From contig JACMZG010001908.1 in the NCBI GenBank assembly GCA_018340805.1, positions 43,227,913-43,291,912 on the forward strand: 64,000 nt of DNA, given 5' to 3'. Position 1 is the stretch's first letter; each line of letters starts with the position of its first letter. The DNA is from Microvelia longipes. Its lineage: Eukaryota; Arthropoda; Insecta; Hemiptera; Veliidae. Positions 1-11,436 of the stretch are shown here, in pieces. Under the pieces are notes generated by a model. The model was given only the letters and a program-made list of their open reading frames with translations. It was not told the DNA's origin and did no database searches. Made by a program: the position numbers and the translations under genes.

Positions 1-1339
1 CAGAGCTATGAAATATTTTGTCAGAAGGTGTTGGCAATGTTACTATTTATTTTACTCAAGCATGAGACAGAAACTGAAAACTAGATAAACTTTAGTAACA
101 AAAAATATAGTGAACAAACTAATCACTATGGTTGGGGTTTTCACCACATATTTTATTTTTTAGAGATGCTTTGATGATGTCCATAAGCCTGAAGGCTTTA
201 TTTCTAAATAGGATGAACATGGTAAAGGGTTAAGTGTATAGAGTATAAAGTCAGGGTTCCACCACAACAGGCCTGTTGCCAAGTTGGGGTTAAGGCGCAT
301 CCCCCCCCCTAGAATAAATTTTGCCCCCTCTGATGAAGTAGATTTTAGTAGAATTCCCTTGTAGATGTTTGAATTTTTCCCTCCTCAGGGATTAGTCCCC
401 CCCCCCACGAATTATGGCTGGCTACGGGCCTGCACCACAATTTTTTTTCTATAAACCCTATTTTTTTAGCAAAAAAAGAGAGAGAAATGCATTTACGCAC
501 GAAGACAGCAGTCTGTCAACAAGTGTTGACCAGGGTCTGCCTCATACCACTAAAAACTCACTCCGCGAAAACCCCTTGAACCTAGCCGTTATTCACATTA
601 CTTCAGGCTAGGTCTTATCTTGAGCCTTCCGGCTCCCTCCCATCTTACCCCCCTATTTCCCCTTTTGTCGAAGCTTTATAGTGGGTCCAGACGTTGCAAG
701 GAAACTTGCAACGCCTAGAACCAAACCTATACTTAAAAATGGGTTTTTTTTTGAAAACTTTGACTTTTTTCTATGAGATTTTTATATTTAAGAAATTAAT
801 ACTGTAAAAGCATAAAAAGAATAAAATTCAAACTGACGTATAATCTAGAATAATAAAACATAATATCTTTTTTTAATTCTCCGTATAGTTTTATGTTTGT
901 TTGGAAGGTCCCAGAGGTGCAACAAAATCATATTATCAGGTAGGGCTAACAACTTTGAGAACAGTTGAGCAGTCTGTTAATTGTGGGCTATAATTATTAA
1001 GTTGGGGGGCGGGGTAAGCAGAATGACAGGGGTCGCCCAATGCCTATTCTTTTTGATATGAGAGGTCTGCGGGCTAATGTTGAATAATCCTGCACTAATC
1101 AATATTTTAGTATTGGTATTTTATAGTTGAATAGTATTAACTAAGCAAGACAAATTTCCTGTGATCTGCCTTAACTTATTTGTGTTCAAGCTTATTATTC
1201 GTGTGTCTCATTATGTACAAATTATCAGTCTCTAATGGTGATAATGATGGAGCTCTGGCAATTATTTATTTTGTAAATTAAGATTACTGTTACTCTTGGT
1301 TTTTTGAATTTAGTGTAGACATGTATTGTGTGTCGTTGA
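1..1339. other. Intergenic, no gene seen
   Basis: AT-rich sequence with no protein of recognisable family on either strand. Two poly-C runs lie near 301-309 and 397-406, followed by a short stretch ending near GGCTGGCTACGGGCC. Similar C-rich runs occur near 23530, 35080, 37744, 39970 and 59692, so this is probably a decayed dispersed repeat. The short open frames here have no family features. Confidence 0.5.
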
Positions 1340-4300
1340 AATTACTCACGCACAGTGCTACGTGAAAGTTATGTTGCCTGTTGAAATTAAGCGAGACAGA
1401 GGCGTGAGAATGAAGATAGTATGCTGTCTGTGGGAAGTCATAACCAATCTGGAACAATAGTTTTAAGTTTGCTGTGAAAGTAAAGGGAGTCGCAAGGGTG
1501 CGAGGATAGAGTAGTGTGATTTCTGCTTCTCTTTGAATATAGCAAATTACCAATCTAGTGACATAGTCTAGTATTCTGTGATTACATACCATTCTAGTGA
1601 AAAGTCATGCTGCTGTTGAAATTGAAAAACGCGTAATCTGATAAGTTGATGATTGCTGTGGAAATACGAACCAATCAGAGTGAAAAAGTTATTGTTGCTG
1701 TGGAAATTACAAACAAATCTAGTGAAAAGTATGTTTGCTGTTGATGATTTACACCAATCTAGTAAAAGTATGTTTGCTGTTTGAAATTAAAAACCAATAT
1801 TAGTGAAAAGTTACTGTTGCTGTTTGAAGTTACAATCTTTCAATCTAGTGCAAAGTTGATGACTGCTGTTGATAAGATGAAAACCAATCGATTGTGAAAA
1901 GTATGTGTGCTGTTGGAAAATTACAAGCCAATCTATGTGAAAAGTTTTTATGGTTGGCTGTGAAATTATACACCAATCTCAAGTGAAAAAGTTATGCCTG
2001 CTGTTGGAACAATTTAAAACGCAAGTCTAAGTGAATGCGAAGTTAGGTTGCTTGTTGAGAAATTGCAACCAATCTAGTGAATATATCATTGAGGCGCGTG
2101 AAGATTTAAACCAATCTAGTGAAGATAAGTTATGTTGTCTTGGAAATTAACTAACCAGATCTAGTGAGAAGTTATGATTGCTGCTGTAAATTACAACAGA
2201 GTTCTCTTGCAAAGTTATGTTGTTGTTGAAAAGACAACCAAATCAAGTGAAGAAGTTATGGTTGCTTGTTGATATGACAGACCAATCTAGTGAGAGAAAG
2301 TTGATGTATTGCTGTTGAACGATTACGACCAATCTAGGAAAAGTTAAGTGTGTTGTTGAAAAATTACACCAATCTAGTGTGAGAAAAGTTATGTATTGCT
2401 TGGTGGAATTAAACAAAACAATCGGTATGTGAAAAAGTACTTATTGTTGCTGATTGAAATTAAGGACCAATCTAGTGAAAAAGTTATGCTGCCGTTTACG
2501 AAAAATTAAAAACCAATCTAGCAGAAAAGTTAGTTGCTGTTGAAAATTAACAACGCAAGTCTAAAGTGACTAGTTATGATGTATTCGTGTGAAAGATTGT
2601 AACAACCAGATCTAGGTGAACAAGTTATGCTGCCTGGTTGGAATGATTTAAACCAACTCTAGTGAATAATGTTGATGTTCTGCTTGTTGATTACAACCAA
2701 TCTAGTGCAAGTTATGTTATTCGTTGAAAAATTAAGACCAAACTAGTGAAAAGTTGATGCTGCTTGTTGAAAATTACAATACCCAAATTCTAGTGAACAA
2801 GTTATGTTTGCTGTTGAAATTACACCAACTAGTGACAAGTATGTTATTGTTGATATTACCACCAAATCTAGTGAATAAGTTATGTTGCTGTGTGAAATTT
2901 AACAACCAATCTAGTTGAAATTAATGTTTGCTGGTGAGATTTTGTACAACCATCTAGTGAGAGGTTATGTATTACTGTTGAAAATTAAATACCCAATCGA
3001 CGTGAAAAGATTTATGAGTTGGCTGTGAAATACAACCATTAGTGAACAAGTTATCTCATATGTTTGATATTAGACATCCAATCCTATGTGAAAAGTCAAT
3101 ATGCTTTGCTGACTGTGAAATGAAATACACATATCTAGTGTAAAGCTTAATGTTATGTCATAGTTGAAAATGCCAACCAATCTAGTGATAAGTTATGTTT
3201 GCTGTTGATATTAACAACCAATGCTAGTTGAAAAGTATGTGCTGTGAGAATAACATACAATCTAGTATGAAAAGTTATGTGGCTGGTGAAATTACACTAA
3301 CCAATCTAGTGAACAAGTTAATGTGTGTTGAAATTGACAACAATCTAGTGAAACAAGTAGTTGCTGTTGAATATACAACCAACTAGTGAAAAGTTATTTG
3401 CGTTGAAATACGACCAATTCAGTGAAAAAGTTATGTGTTGTGGAAATTGTACAACCAAATCTATGAAAAGTTTATGTTTGCCTGTTGAAATACACCCAAT
3501 CTAGGTAAAAGTTGTGTTGGGTGGTGAAATACAACACATCGCTAGATGAAAGGTATGTTGGTTGTGAGAGATTACAACTCTAATCTAGTGAAAAGTTATG
3601 GTGCTGGTTGAAACTTACAACTCATCTGAGTGAAACATTATTAGTATGCTACACGTTGATATTACAACCCAATCTAGTGATAGTTATGTTGCTGTGAATA
3701 TAACAACCAATCTACGTGAAGAGTATTGGTTGTCTGTTTGAATTACAAACCATCTAGTGAAGAAGTTATGTTGCGTTGAAAGTATTAACAGAGCAATCAT
3801 AGTGTAAAGAGTTAGGTTGCGTTGAAAAATTACGACCATCCTGGAGTGGAATAAGTTATGTTTGGTTAATAGATTACATACATCCTAGTGAATGCATAGG
3901 TTATTTTGTAGTTAGAATTTACAGACCAATCTATATGAAAATTTGCTTGGGTGTTGAAAGATGACACTCAACCTAGTTGAAAAAGGGGGAAAAAGCGTTA
4001 TGTTGTTAGTTAGAAATTTTACAAACCAACTCACTATAGTGAAGGACCAAGTATGGTGTCTGTTGAATTCAACCATCTTAGGAAACCAGTTAAGTTGCCC
4101 TGTTGAAATTCGACACAGATCTAATTGAAAGTTATGATTCTGGTTTGTGGAGAGTATACAACCCATATTTCCTAATTTGTGAATTAAGTTAATGTAGATT
4201 GCTGTTGAATATTACGACCAGTTTTCTTCAGTGATAGATAGTGTTTATGACGTGTGTTTGGACAAATTACAATCTTTCAATCCTATGTTGTATATTAAGT

Positions 4301-4455
4301 TTCGATATGTCTTTCTGGTGGAATTACGATACCATATTATCATGTCGAAGAAGTTAAGTTGTCTGTTTGATATTACAACCAATCAGGTGAAAAGTATGTG
4401 CTGGTGATAGTACACAACCAAGCTAGTGAAATGTTATGTTTGCTTGTTGAAAATA
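1340..4455. repeat. Long noisy minisatellite, unit about 39 bp
   Basis: Tandem array whose unit reads approximately ACCAATCTAGTGAAAAGTTA followed by TGTTGCTGTTGAAATTACA, repeated roughly 70 times. Almost every unit carries scattered single-base insertions, deletions or doubled bases rather than shared substitutions. That pattern is unlike the cleaner arrays later in the window (for example 54900-55640) and suggests poorly polished long-read consensus. Open frames inside it on the minus strand are products of the repeat and are not genes. The left edge is diffuse. Confidence 0.9.
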
Positions 4456-6719
4456 GAGTATCGCCACAATTTCTATTATACTTGCACTATATCATTACAG
4501 TAACTCACACAGTACAAGGACACCCTGAAAACTATTAAGAAAGGAAAGAAACTTGATATCTTTTTGAGTGATACCTATGCAAAGACAGAAAAAAGATTTT
4601 AACATGTTTTCTGGCTAGGACACCTGGACCTCCTGCTGGATTTCTTGCTGTGTTTGACATGAAGATTTTCCTGCCAACGCTTGTGTAGTAACAATATAAC
4701 TAAACAACTCTCAAAGAGTTATTAAATGCTGTTAACAAGAGATACTGGACAGCTGTAAGCATCATTTTTCCCTTAAACCAATTGTGAATACCTTGGACAA
4801 CGGAATTCTATTGAGACTGGTAAGCCAACGTTGAGCCATGATCATTATACTTATATCTTAATCGACTCCAACTTTCCCCCTTTCCTCTTCTTTAAATGCG
4901 TATTTCGATTATAAAATTAATAGAAAGTATTTTTACCAGCTTATATAATTTTTTAAACCCATTTTAACATCTTATATGAAAAAAATCAATGTTTGGGTAA
5001 AATTACAAAACTACTCAATACATAACCAAGCTAGTGAAGAATTATGTGTTGTTAACGGATTATATAAGATACGTGGAAAGGAGTTTTATGTTATGAACGA
5101 TACAATAGAGAGACAATACTACACGCCAGAGTATTGAGGTTGAAGTACATCCAAGTGGAAGGGGGTGATGATACGTCTTTATGAGTACAAATCACAGATA
5201 TTATATGGATAATAATATGGGTTGCCCAATATATTACTAACATTTATCTTAAATTGCATTTCACTTCCGATTAATTTTAAGATTCATAAATAGTGCTACA
5301 AAATAATGTGATTCAATTTACGCAGAAATTGTAATTATGTGAAAAATTCAAAAAAGGAACGTCACCAAATGTTACAGTTATGGACCGCTTGTATCATTCC
5401 TGTTCAACCAAGTTGTAAATGAATAAGAAGCTTGATCATGTACCCGTCCCTAAGAACGAGAACTAAAAGAAGGAGTATACGTACATGTTCTTATCTACTT
5501 AGTAGATACGGTGCCGGTAAACAGTAACATCTGGAGTTGACATTCACTTTTTTTGTTATTTATCCCTATATGTGTAGATTACAATTTCACGAATCTAATA
5601 TTACTAAATTAATTCATTTGACTTTTGTTTTAAATCAAGTAAAATGAAATTAAAATAAGTTTAATTATTATGCTTATTGCATGTATTTCGTTCTAATTCG
5701 TTTAGATTTTGATATTTATAGTTGGTTTATATGGTGGTATCTCTTACGAAAATCTGGTACCGTCCGTCAGTAGACATGGCATGCGAACAACAAATGTTGT
5801 AGAGGGTGAGGAGGAATATCTCTCTACTCTCTATGGTCGAGCACTCTATAGTACGGGGTAAGTACAATATAGTTGATGGCGCAACCATATAGGATTACAC
5901 TGTCTCATCTACCCAGACCCGCTTATTCCAAGTGACTGGATGTTAAAGGGTCTGTACCTCCCTATAATAAGTTATTATCCTTGTATCCCCTTTATGTATT
6001 AATTCTAGAAATCTGATATTACAACCAACTGAAGAAAATTATTTTAGAATGAATTGCACAGGTTCTTTTAGATTAGTATTTAACTGTAAAAATAATCCTA
6101 AACCTTAAAAAAATATATTTTGAATTATTGTTGATGTAAATTTTTTAATGTTTTTTTTTCAATATTTTATGTAGATATTTGTGTTGGGTTGGTTTTAAAT
6201 TTTATTGTGTAAATCATAGAGGAATATATAGTTACTAATCAGTGGTGTAAATAAATAATATTTATTATAACTGTGTGGGTTTTTTTGTGAAACATAATTT
6301 AAGAAATAATAATTTGTGAATCGGAAGGCTAAATGAAAGAAAATGCTATCTCTATTTTTTTCAATAAATAAAGTATAGAAAATAAAATATTAAAGAACAG
6401 AAAATGTATTAAAGAAGAGACAGTCTCTACTCTGCCATCTATAAAATTATTTAAATGAAATAAATAAAATATTTTAATTTTGATAACCAAGAATAGATTA
6501 TCACGAAATGCCTACTTAGGCTAAATACATTTAAATGGTGGGAAGGAGGGCCCCTCCCCTACCATTCTAAATAACTCAGATAAGATAATAATACATGATA
6601 AGAAGTATAAAGCATACTTGACAATAAGGCAATTGTGTGGCTGTAAATCACAGTTTTTTTTAATAAGATATTGTCAAGTCAAAGTGTTCTATTATCTAGT
6701 CTTTATTATTCTTGGAGTG
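4456..6719. other. Intergenic, no gene seen
   Basis: AT-rich non-coding sequence after the tandem array. A few array-like words (for example near 5020 and 6010) recur at low density. No open frame of useful length, RNA gene or mobile-element end was recognised. Confidence 0.5.
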
Positions 6720-6812
6720 CAATAAAGTTTTTTATCTTCAGTTATAATAGGTTAATAGTGATATTACAAGCTGTTTATTATAACAGTCTTATAGTGTTTG
6801 TTACAATAAGCT
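6720..6812. repeat. Minisatellite split by the Gypsy element (left part)
   Basis: Degenerate units of about 20-25 bp, of the type TTATAATAGG...TAATAGTGTTTG, occur here and resume at 11158-11300. The intervening 4.3 kb is the Gypsy insertion, so the element landed inside a small AT-rich minisatellite. Confidence 0.65.
6809..6812. repeat. Target-site duplication AGCT (copy 1)
   Basis: AGCT precedes the left LTR at 6809-6812 and the same four bases follow the right LTR at 11158-11161. A 4-bp duplication is in the usual range for Ty3/Gypsy integrases and fixes both LTR boundaries. Confidence 0.85.
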
Positions 6813-6974
6813 TATAGCGATAGATCCTCTGATATAGTAGAATCAACTATGAGATACACTATGAAAAAGATTTTTATTCTCTTTTTGAAAACATTAGACA
6901 TAATTTGTCAAAATAATAAATAAAAAATAAAGAAATTTAAAATTCAAAAACCCGCCGATGCTTAAGTCCCTACA
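6813..6974 (-). repeat. 3' LTR of the CsRn1-type element
   Basis: 162 bp, nearly identical to 11001-11157. It differs by an extra T in a T run, an extra G and a 3-bp AT-rich insertion. In sense orientation it starts TGTAGGG and ends CTATA and carries an AATAAA-type polyadenylation word in GAGAATAAAATC. An LTR this short is typical of compact CsRn1-type elements. Confidence 0.9.
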
Positions 6975-6978
6975 GGAA

Positions 6979-6992
6979 TCCCCCTCCTCTTT
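6979..6992 (-). other. Polypurine tract
   Basis: In the sense orientation AAAGAGGAGGGGGA lies four bases before the 3' LTR. It is the expected plus-strand DNA primer site for reverse transcription. Confidence 0.8.
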
Positions 6993-7009
6993 GAGTCGAA
7001 AGCCTGAGA

Positions 7010-7309
7010 CTAGTATTTAAATTTGACTTTCTTTGTGGATTTTTTGTAGGAACTTAATGCATCGGTATCGCTTTCCGTATAGGCAGGTTTGATTCTATTG
7101 ATTGAAACTGTTTTTTCAACACCTTTGATAATTAGCTTATAAGTCTTTTGTCCTCTTTCTTTGACTTCATAAGGCCCTGAATACAATGTTCCTGTTGCTG
7201 TAGCGGTCTGCGGACTGCATCTTCTCTGATGAAGACATGAGAACAAGTTGCTAGGTCTTTGTGAACGAAGCAATTTCGTTTTCCAGAATGTCTTGATGCT
7301 TCGACCGGT
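7010..7309 (-). pseudogene. Gypsy integrase C-terminal tail, frameshifted
   Basis: Minus-strand continuation of the integrase ORF into its C-terminal region. The frame entering from 7310 reads ...VFIREDAVRRPLQ, then a frameshift near 7195-7205 moves the readable frame to ...YSGPYEVKERGQKTYKL...VSINRIKPAYTE, ending at a stop at 7010. The block [Y]SGPYEV and the final VSINRIKPAY are the classic GPY/F-like module and end motif of Gypsy integrases. No chromodomain follows. A single indel separates the halves, and it may be real or a sequencing error. Confidence 0.8.
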
Positions 7310-8110
7310 TTAATGTTTTCCATTATGCTTAAGTTTTTTACCGAACTCGTCCGGAGGAACATAATGCTTGTTGGAGCAAATCATTTCCCCTGGGAGACAC
7401 AGAACTTTTCCGTATACCAGCTCTGCTGAACTCGCTTGAAGGTCTTCTTTCACCGCGGCTCGCATTCCTAACAGAACTGATGGCAATGCATCAAGCCATC
7501 TTAGTTTTTCGTGGCACTTTAATGCGGCTTTAATTTGTCTATGCACTCTTTCTACCATGCCGTTTGTCTCCGGGTGGTAGGCAGTGGTCCTTACTTTTTT
7601 TATTCCTAACAGGGTACTTAAAGATTTAAAAAGTTGAGATTCGAACTGCTTTCCTTGGTCTGATACAATTACTTGAGGTACACCAAATCGCGAAACCCAG
7701 TTAGCATAAAATGCGTTTGCCACCACTTCGGCAGTTATTTCTTCTAGCGGTATGGCTTCAACCCAACGTGTGTACCTGTCAATACACGTGAGAAGATACT
7801 TAAAATTTGCGCACGGTGGTAGTGGTCCTACTAAGTCTATATGCACAGTAGCAAATCTATCTTTATCTGGTGGGAATGATGCTAATGGAGCCTTGGTGTG
7901 CCTACTGATTTTAGAGCGTTGGCAAGCCAAACAATTTTTTGTCCATTCCCGGCAATCTCTTTCTATTCCTGGCCAAACAAACCTTTGTTTAACTAGCTTA
8001 GTTGTTGCTTTTCCTCCTGGGTGTGCTAAGTTGTGGATTGATTGATAAACGTGTTTTCCGGAACCTTGCTGGAATGTATGGTCTGACATTTTACTAACAT
8101 CGCAGAACAA
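7310..8110 (-). pseudogene. Gypsy integrase core, open frame intact in this segment
   Basis: A 266-residue open segment of pol. An HHCC zinc-binding domain is seen at H26, H30, C60 and C63 (SIHNLAHPGG, then NCLACQRSK). The DDE catalytic core follows with D92 (VHIDLVGPLP), D151 (IVSDQGKQFES) and E187 (NGMVERVHRQ). The last two are 35 residues apart, as expected for D,D35E. The enzyme would insert the element's cDNA into chromatin. The segment is preceded and followed by frame breaks, so it is annotated as part of a disrupted pol. The methionine at 8110 is not a real start; it lies inside the polyprotein. Confidence 0.9.
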
Positions 8111-8600
8111 TCGTTTGTTAGTATTCGGGATGTACGTTAATACTAATTTAAGGTTTTTGTTTTATCTTGTAATAGATTCTTTAGGTCTTCATCCATCTGG
8201 TTTTCCGCAATTTCTGCATAGTCTATTGGTGAAGGACTTAATATACTGTTTACTCTTGAGAGCGCGTCGGCAACAATATTTTGGTCACCTTTAATATGTT
8301 GGATATCCGTGGTAAACTGTCCGATAAAATCTAAGTATCGAAGCTGGCGAGGGGAGCATTTATCAGCCTTTTGCTTAAATGCAAACGAAAGTGGTTTGTG
8401 ATCAGTGTACACGCTGAAGTCGCGTCCTTCCAATAAGTGTCGGAAATATTTATTGCCGAATACACTGCTAATAACTCCCTGTCGTATGCACTGTAGTTTT
8501 GTTGTGCCTTATTAAGCTTTGTTGAAAAAAATCCTAGTGGTCTATGACTGTTGTTCTCGATTTGATGAAGGACTGCTCCTAAGGACCTATCTTAAGCGTC
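8111..8600 (-). pseudogene. Gypsy RNase H, broken
   Basis: Two frames together cover a Gypsy RNase H. The first part reads DRSLGAVLHQIEN directly after an in-frame TAA at the end of the RT segment (near 8593), then NYSAYDRELLAV. After a frameshift near 8440 the rest reads LEGRDFSVYTDHKPL...RQLRYLDFIGQFTTDIQHI and ends VADALSRV. The DA(S), YDREL, TDHKPL and ADALSR blocks are those of Ty3/Gypsy RNase H, which degrades the RNA of the RNA:DNA hybrid. The stop occupies a serine-type position and can be explained by one base change. Confidence 0.85.
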
Positions 8601-9478
8601 TGTCACAAGGAACAGTTTTCCATCAGGTTTAGGGAATGTTAAAACGGTAGCATTGGCGAGTTCTGATTTACATGCTTCAAAAGCTCTCTCTGTGTCCTGT
8701 TTCCAAATGACTTTGGTGTTATCCTTTTTCTTTTTTGAACCTTTTATTAAATCGCTAATAGGGGCTTGTAGCTCTGAAATGTGTGGTATGAACCTGTGGT
8801 AGTAGTTAATTAAAGCTAAAAATCTTCTAACCTCTTGAACGGTTTCCGGCCTTTTAAAGTCCTGTATGGCTTGTACACGGTGAGGAAGTGGTGCCAATCC
8901 ATGTTTTGATAACTGGTATCCTAAAAATGTTACGCTTTCTTTTCCGAACACGCATTTAGCTGCATTCAAAGCTATCCCAAACTGCTGGAGCCTTTCGAAT
9001 ACTTGTTTTACGTGCTCGACGTGCTCTTCTATTGTCCTAGAACTTATTAATACGTCATCTAAGTACACAAATACAAAATCGAGCCCTCTTAGAACGTTAT
9101 GTATGAATCTTTGAAACGTCTGGCTAGCGTTTCGGAGGCCAAAAGGCATTCTCACAAACTCAAATAAGCCGAACGGAGTAATAACAGCTTTTTAGGAATA
9201 TCTGAAGTCTCTATTGGTATTTGGTGGTATGCCTTTGTAAGATCAAGAGTTGAAAAAATGTATTTCCCGTTTAGACCGTTAGTCAAATCGTGAATGTGTG
9301 GCAATGGATACCTGTCTGGGACTGTTATGTTGTTGAGCGCTCGATAATCTCCGCAAGGTCGCCAGTCGCCGTTTTTCTTTTTCACCATATGTAGGGGACT
9401 AGCCCAATTGCTATCTGATGGCCTGCAAATGCCCTGAGCTATCATGGAGTCAAACTCCTTTTAGCATCTAGCAATTTT
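8592..9478 (-). pseudogene. Gypsy reverse transcriptase, two frames
   Basis: The N-terminal part (9152-9445) has [18 protein letters not shown], the DYRALN block, YPLPHIHDL and [14 protein letters not shown], in which the aspartate of TLDL is the first catalytic residue. A frameshift near 9165-9200 follows, and the remainder (8592-9155) reads MPFGLRNASQTFQR, then FVYLDDVLISS, the YxDD catalytic motif, then FLGYQLSKHG and the thumb/connection region. All fingers and palm motifs of Ty3/Gypsy RT are present. The enzyme copies element RNA into cDNA from the tRNA-Trp primer. The 8592 end is the premature TAA. Confidence 0.92.
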
Positions 9479-10029
9479 TTAGGGTCTAGCCGGCGTGCCT
9501 TACAAACAACTGGTGGCCCGTTCGTTTGGATGTGATGAGTAGTATTATGTAATACTTCTGCGGGAGAAAAGTCCTTCATTATAACAGGATATTTTGTTCT
9601 CAGTAGCTCGTAAAATATACTGTCTTCTTTCATAGCCCTAATGATTACTGGTTTGCCTTCTGTGACAGCCACTTTGGATGATACTAGTGTAAGGCCATCT
9701 GTTATAACGCCGTTTTTAAGATCTATTATAAGGCCATAGTTGCTTAGAAAATCCGCACCTAAAATTGGTTGTGGAACGTCTGCCACCAGGAAGTTCCAGT
9801 TGAAGTTTCTGCGTAACCCAAGGTTAATTGTAAGTCCAATTTCACCGAAAGTTCGAATGCCCGTGCCGTTTGCCGCGAATATTCTGAAAGCAGGGTCCGG
9901 CGATCGCTTTTTAAACCGATTCACGGGTATCACCGACAGATCTGCTCCTGTATCTACTAGGTACTTCCATCCAGTCGACCTATCTGCTACACATAAGCGG
10001 CTAGAAACTGGTTGGCCCTCTCCGTTCAC
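9442..10029 (-). pseudogene. Gypsy aspartic protease and start of RT linker
   Basis: This frame carries the retropepsin signature LVDTGADLSVIP with the catalytic Asp, and downstream ILGADFLSNYGLIIDL, the conserved ILG...D block before RT. It then runs into the linker ending [14 protein letters not shown] at the start of RT. The product would cut the Gag-Pol polyprotein. The upstream frame joins gag without a clear gag stop, consistent with a fused or frameshifted Gag-Pol. A one-base break near 9445-9455 separates it from the RT frame. Confidence 0.88.
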
Positions 10030-10033
10030 TGCC

Positions 10034-10919
10034 GCAAGTGAAGGGCCTTCGTTTTTTGATGAAAATGTACATGGTTTGGTGCATTTATAAGCCTTTTCTC
10101 CAAATTTTGAGTGGTAATAACAAATATTTTATCTTGTGAAGCTGCTCTGCTCGTACTTGTCTTGATGACGACCTACTTCGTGAGCAACTTCTGCATCTGT
10201 ATCGGTCATAACTTCTGCCCTCTTCCTGTTGTCCTTTTACTATCGCTGCCAGTTCAGCCATTTGTTTACTCAATTCTGTTACTTGACTTGCTAATGTGCC
10301 TTCCTTATTTGTTGTTTCGATTGCCATGACTTGTTTGTTGTCACTTCGATTATTTTGTCAGCAAGCAAGGAAAGCTTAGTTAGATCTGGTTCTTCGCTGA
10401 CTGTAAGAACAGATTGGACTTGAGTTGGCATTCTCTGCATGAACAAAGTTTTTAACAGCTCTTCACCTACCTTCGATCCTCCTAGTTCTCTCATTTGTCG
10501 TAAGAGATGGCTCGGTTTATTATCTCCTAATTCAACATTTGTCAACAGCTGTTTTATTTGCCTTTCTTCTGAGTCAGAGAATTCTTGTATTATTCTTTGT
10601 TTTATAGTTTGATACGGATTTAGCAGTGGAGGGGAAGTTACAATGTCAGCTATTTGAATCATGACATCCATTCCAATGCGCCCACTACAGTATGAAACTT
10701 AGTTTTTTCATCTGTTATACCTGCGGTGACAAACTGGGATTCGACCTGAATGAACCATAATGCAGGTCTACTTTTCCAGAAGGGTGGGACTCTTACTGCG
10801 ACTCTATTAATTGACACTACTTCAGTTTGTGGGTTTGGAGTAGAACTGGTAGTGGTTGCTGTTGCAGGAGTTAGATTAGTGCCGTTATTTGAGCCGGCAG
10901 CGTTATCTCCAATTGTCAT
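10034..10919 (-). pseudogene. Gypsy gag with CHCC box, broken
   Basis: Gag starts at the ATG at 10919 (MTIGDNAAGSNNG). It runs through VRVPPFWKSRPALWFIQVE, a block typical of CsRn1-like Gag, then in a second frame through a capsid-like part (FSDSEERQIKQLL, ELGDNKPSHLLRQM), and in a third through a basic, Ser/Arg-rich stretch (RYRCRSCSRSRSSSR). Near 10060-10110 a nucleocapsid box reads C-YY-H-SKFGEKAYK-C-TKP-C, that is CX2HX9CX3C, the unusual CHCC variant rather than CCHC. Breaks lie near 10665 and 10300. Gag would package the element RNA into cytoplasmic particles. Confidence 0.88.
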
Positions 10920-10983
10920 AATTAATTGAAGTTACAAAATAAATAAAAATTGTAATATTATAAGATACTGAAAATTGTTCACT

Positions 10984-10999
10984 CACGTCGGGGTCACCA
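10984..10999 (-). other. Primer-binding site for tRNA-Trp
   Basis: The sense strand immediately after the 5' LTR reads TGGTGACCCCGACGTG. This is complementary to the 3' end of eukaryotic tRNA-Trp including its CCA tail. It marks the start of minus-strand cDNA synthesis and is diagnostic for CsRn1-type elements. Confidence 0.88.
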
Positions 11000-11000
11000 A

Positions 11001-11157
11001 TATAGCGATAGATCCTCTGATATAGTAGAATCAACTATGAGATACACTATGAAAAAGATTTTATTCTCTTTTTAAAACATTAGACATAATTTGTCAAAAT
11101 AAATAAAAAATAAAGAAATTTAAAATTCAAAAACCCGCCGATGCTTAAGTCCCTACA
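11001..11157 (-). repeat. 5' LTR of the CsRn1-type element
   Basis: 157-bp partner of 6813-6974, directly followed in sense order by the primer-binding site. It would hold the element's promoter and transcription start. Confidence 0.9.
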
Positions 11158-11300
11158 AGCTAATAGTGTTTGTTATAGTAGGTTCTTAGTGCTCAGCATA
11201 ATAGGCTGATAGAATTAATTATAATAGTTTCATACTGTTTGTTATAGTAGGGTTCATTCTCATTGGTTCTTAGTGCTCATTATAATAGGCTCAAAGCAGG
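11158..11300. repeat. Minisatellite split by the Gypsy element (right part), with target duplication copy
   Basis: AGCT at 11158-11161 is the second copy of the target-site duplication. After it the TAATAGTGTTTGTTATAGTA-type degenerate repeat resumes, matching 6720-6812. Confidence 0.65.
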
Positions 11301-11436
11301 ATCAGAATGAGTAAGCAAAATCAAGATTTTTAGAAGAACATTGAAAAATATGTGATGATGTGTCTGATATTATAATAGAATCAACATACAGTGTGAACAA
11401 AATTATGCTTTTACAACAGGTACAGATAGCCAACAT

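Larger units (their letters stand above)
6813..11157 (-). mobile_element. CsRn1-type Ty3/Gypsy retrotransposon, complete but disrupted
   Basis: A 4.35-kb LTR retrotransposon reading on the minus strand. In sense order it has a 157-bp 5' LTR, a tRNA-Trp primer-binding site, gag with a CHCC box, protease, reverse transcriptase, RNase H, integrase, a polypurine tract and a 162-bp 3' LTR. The LTRs begin TGTAGGGACTT and end CGCTATA in the sense orientation. They differ by three small indels and no obvious substitution, so the insertion looks young. The order PR-RT-RNH-INT places it in Ty3/Gypsy. The tRNA-Trp primer and the CX2HX9CX3C gag box are hallmarks of the CsRn1 clade, known from trematodes and insects. 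Coding regions carry several frameshifts and at least one stop, so this copy cannot make an intact polyprotein as assembled. Confidence 0.93.

Noticed and set aside
1290..1592. 100-codon minus-strand frame at the edge of the noisy array
   Set aside because: It overlaps repeat units, has no domain and depends on indel noise.
7752..8045. Plus-strand 97-codon frame inside integrase
   Set aside because: It is a shadow of the minus-strand integrase, whose DDE motifs are clear.
9740..10090. Plus-strand 116-codon frame
   Set aside because: It is a shadow of the protease and gag region on the minus strand.
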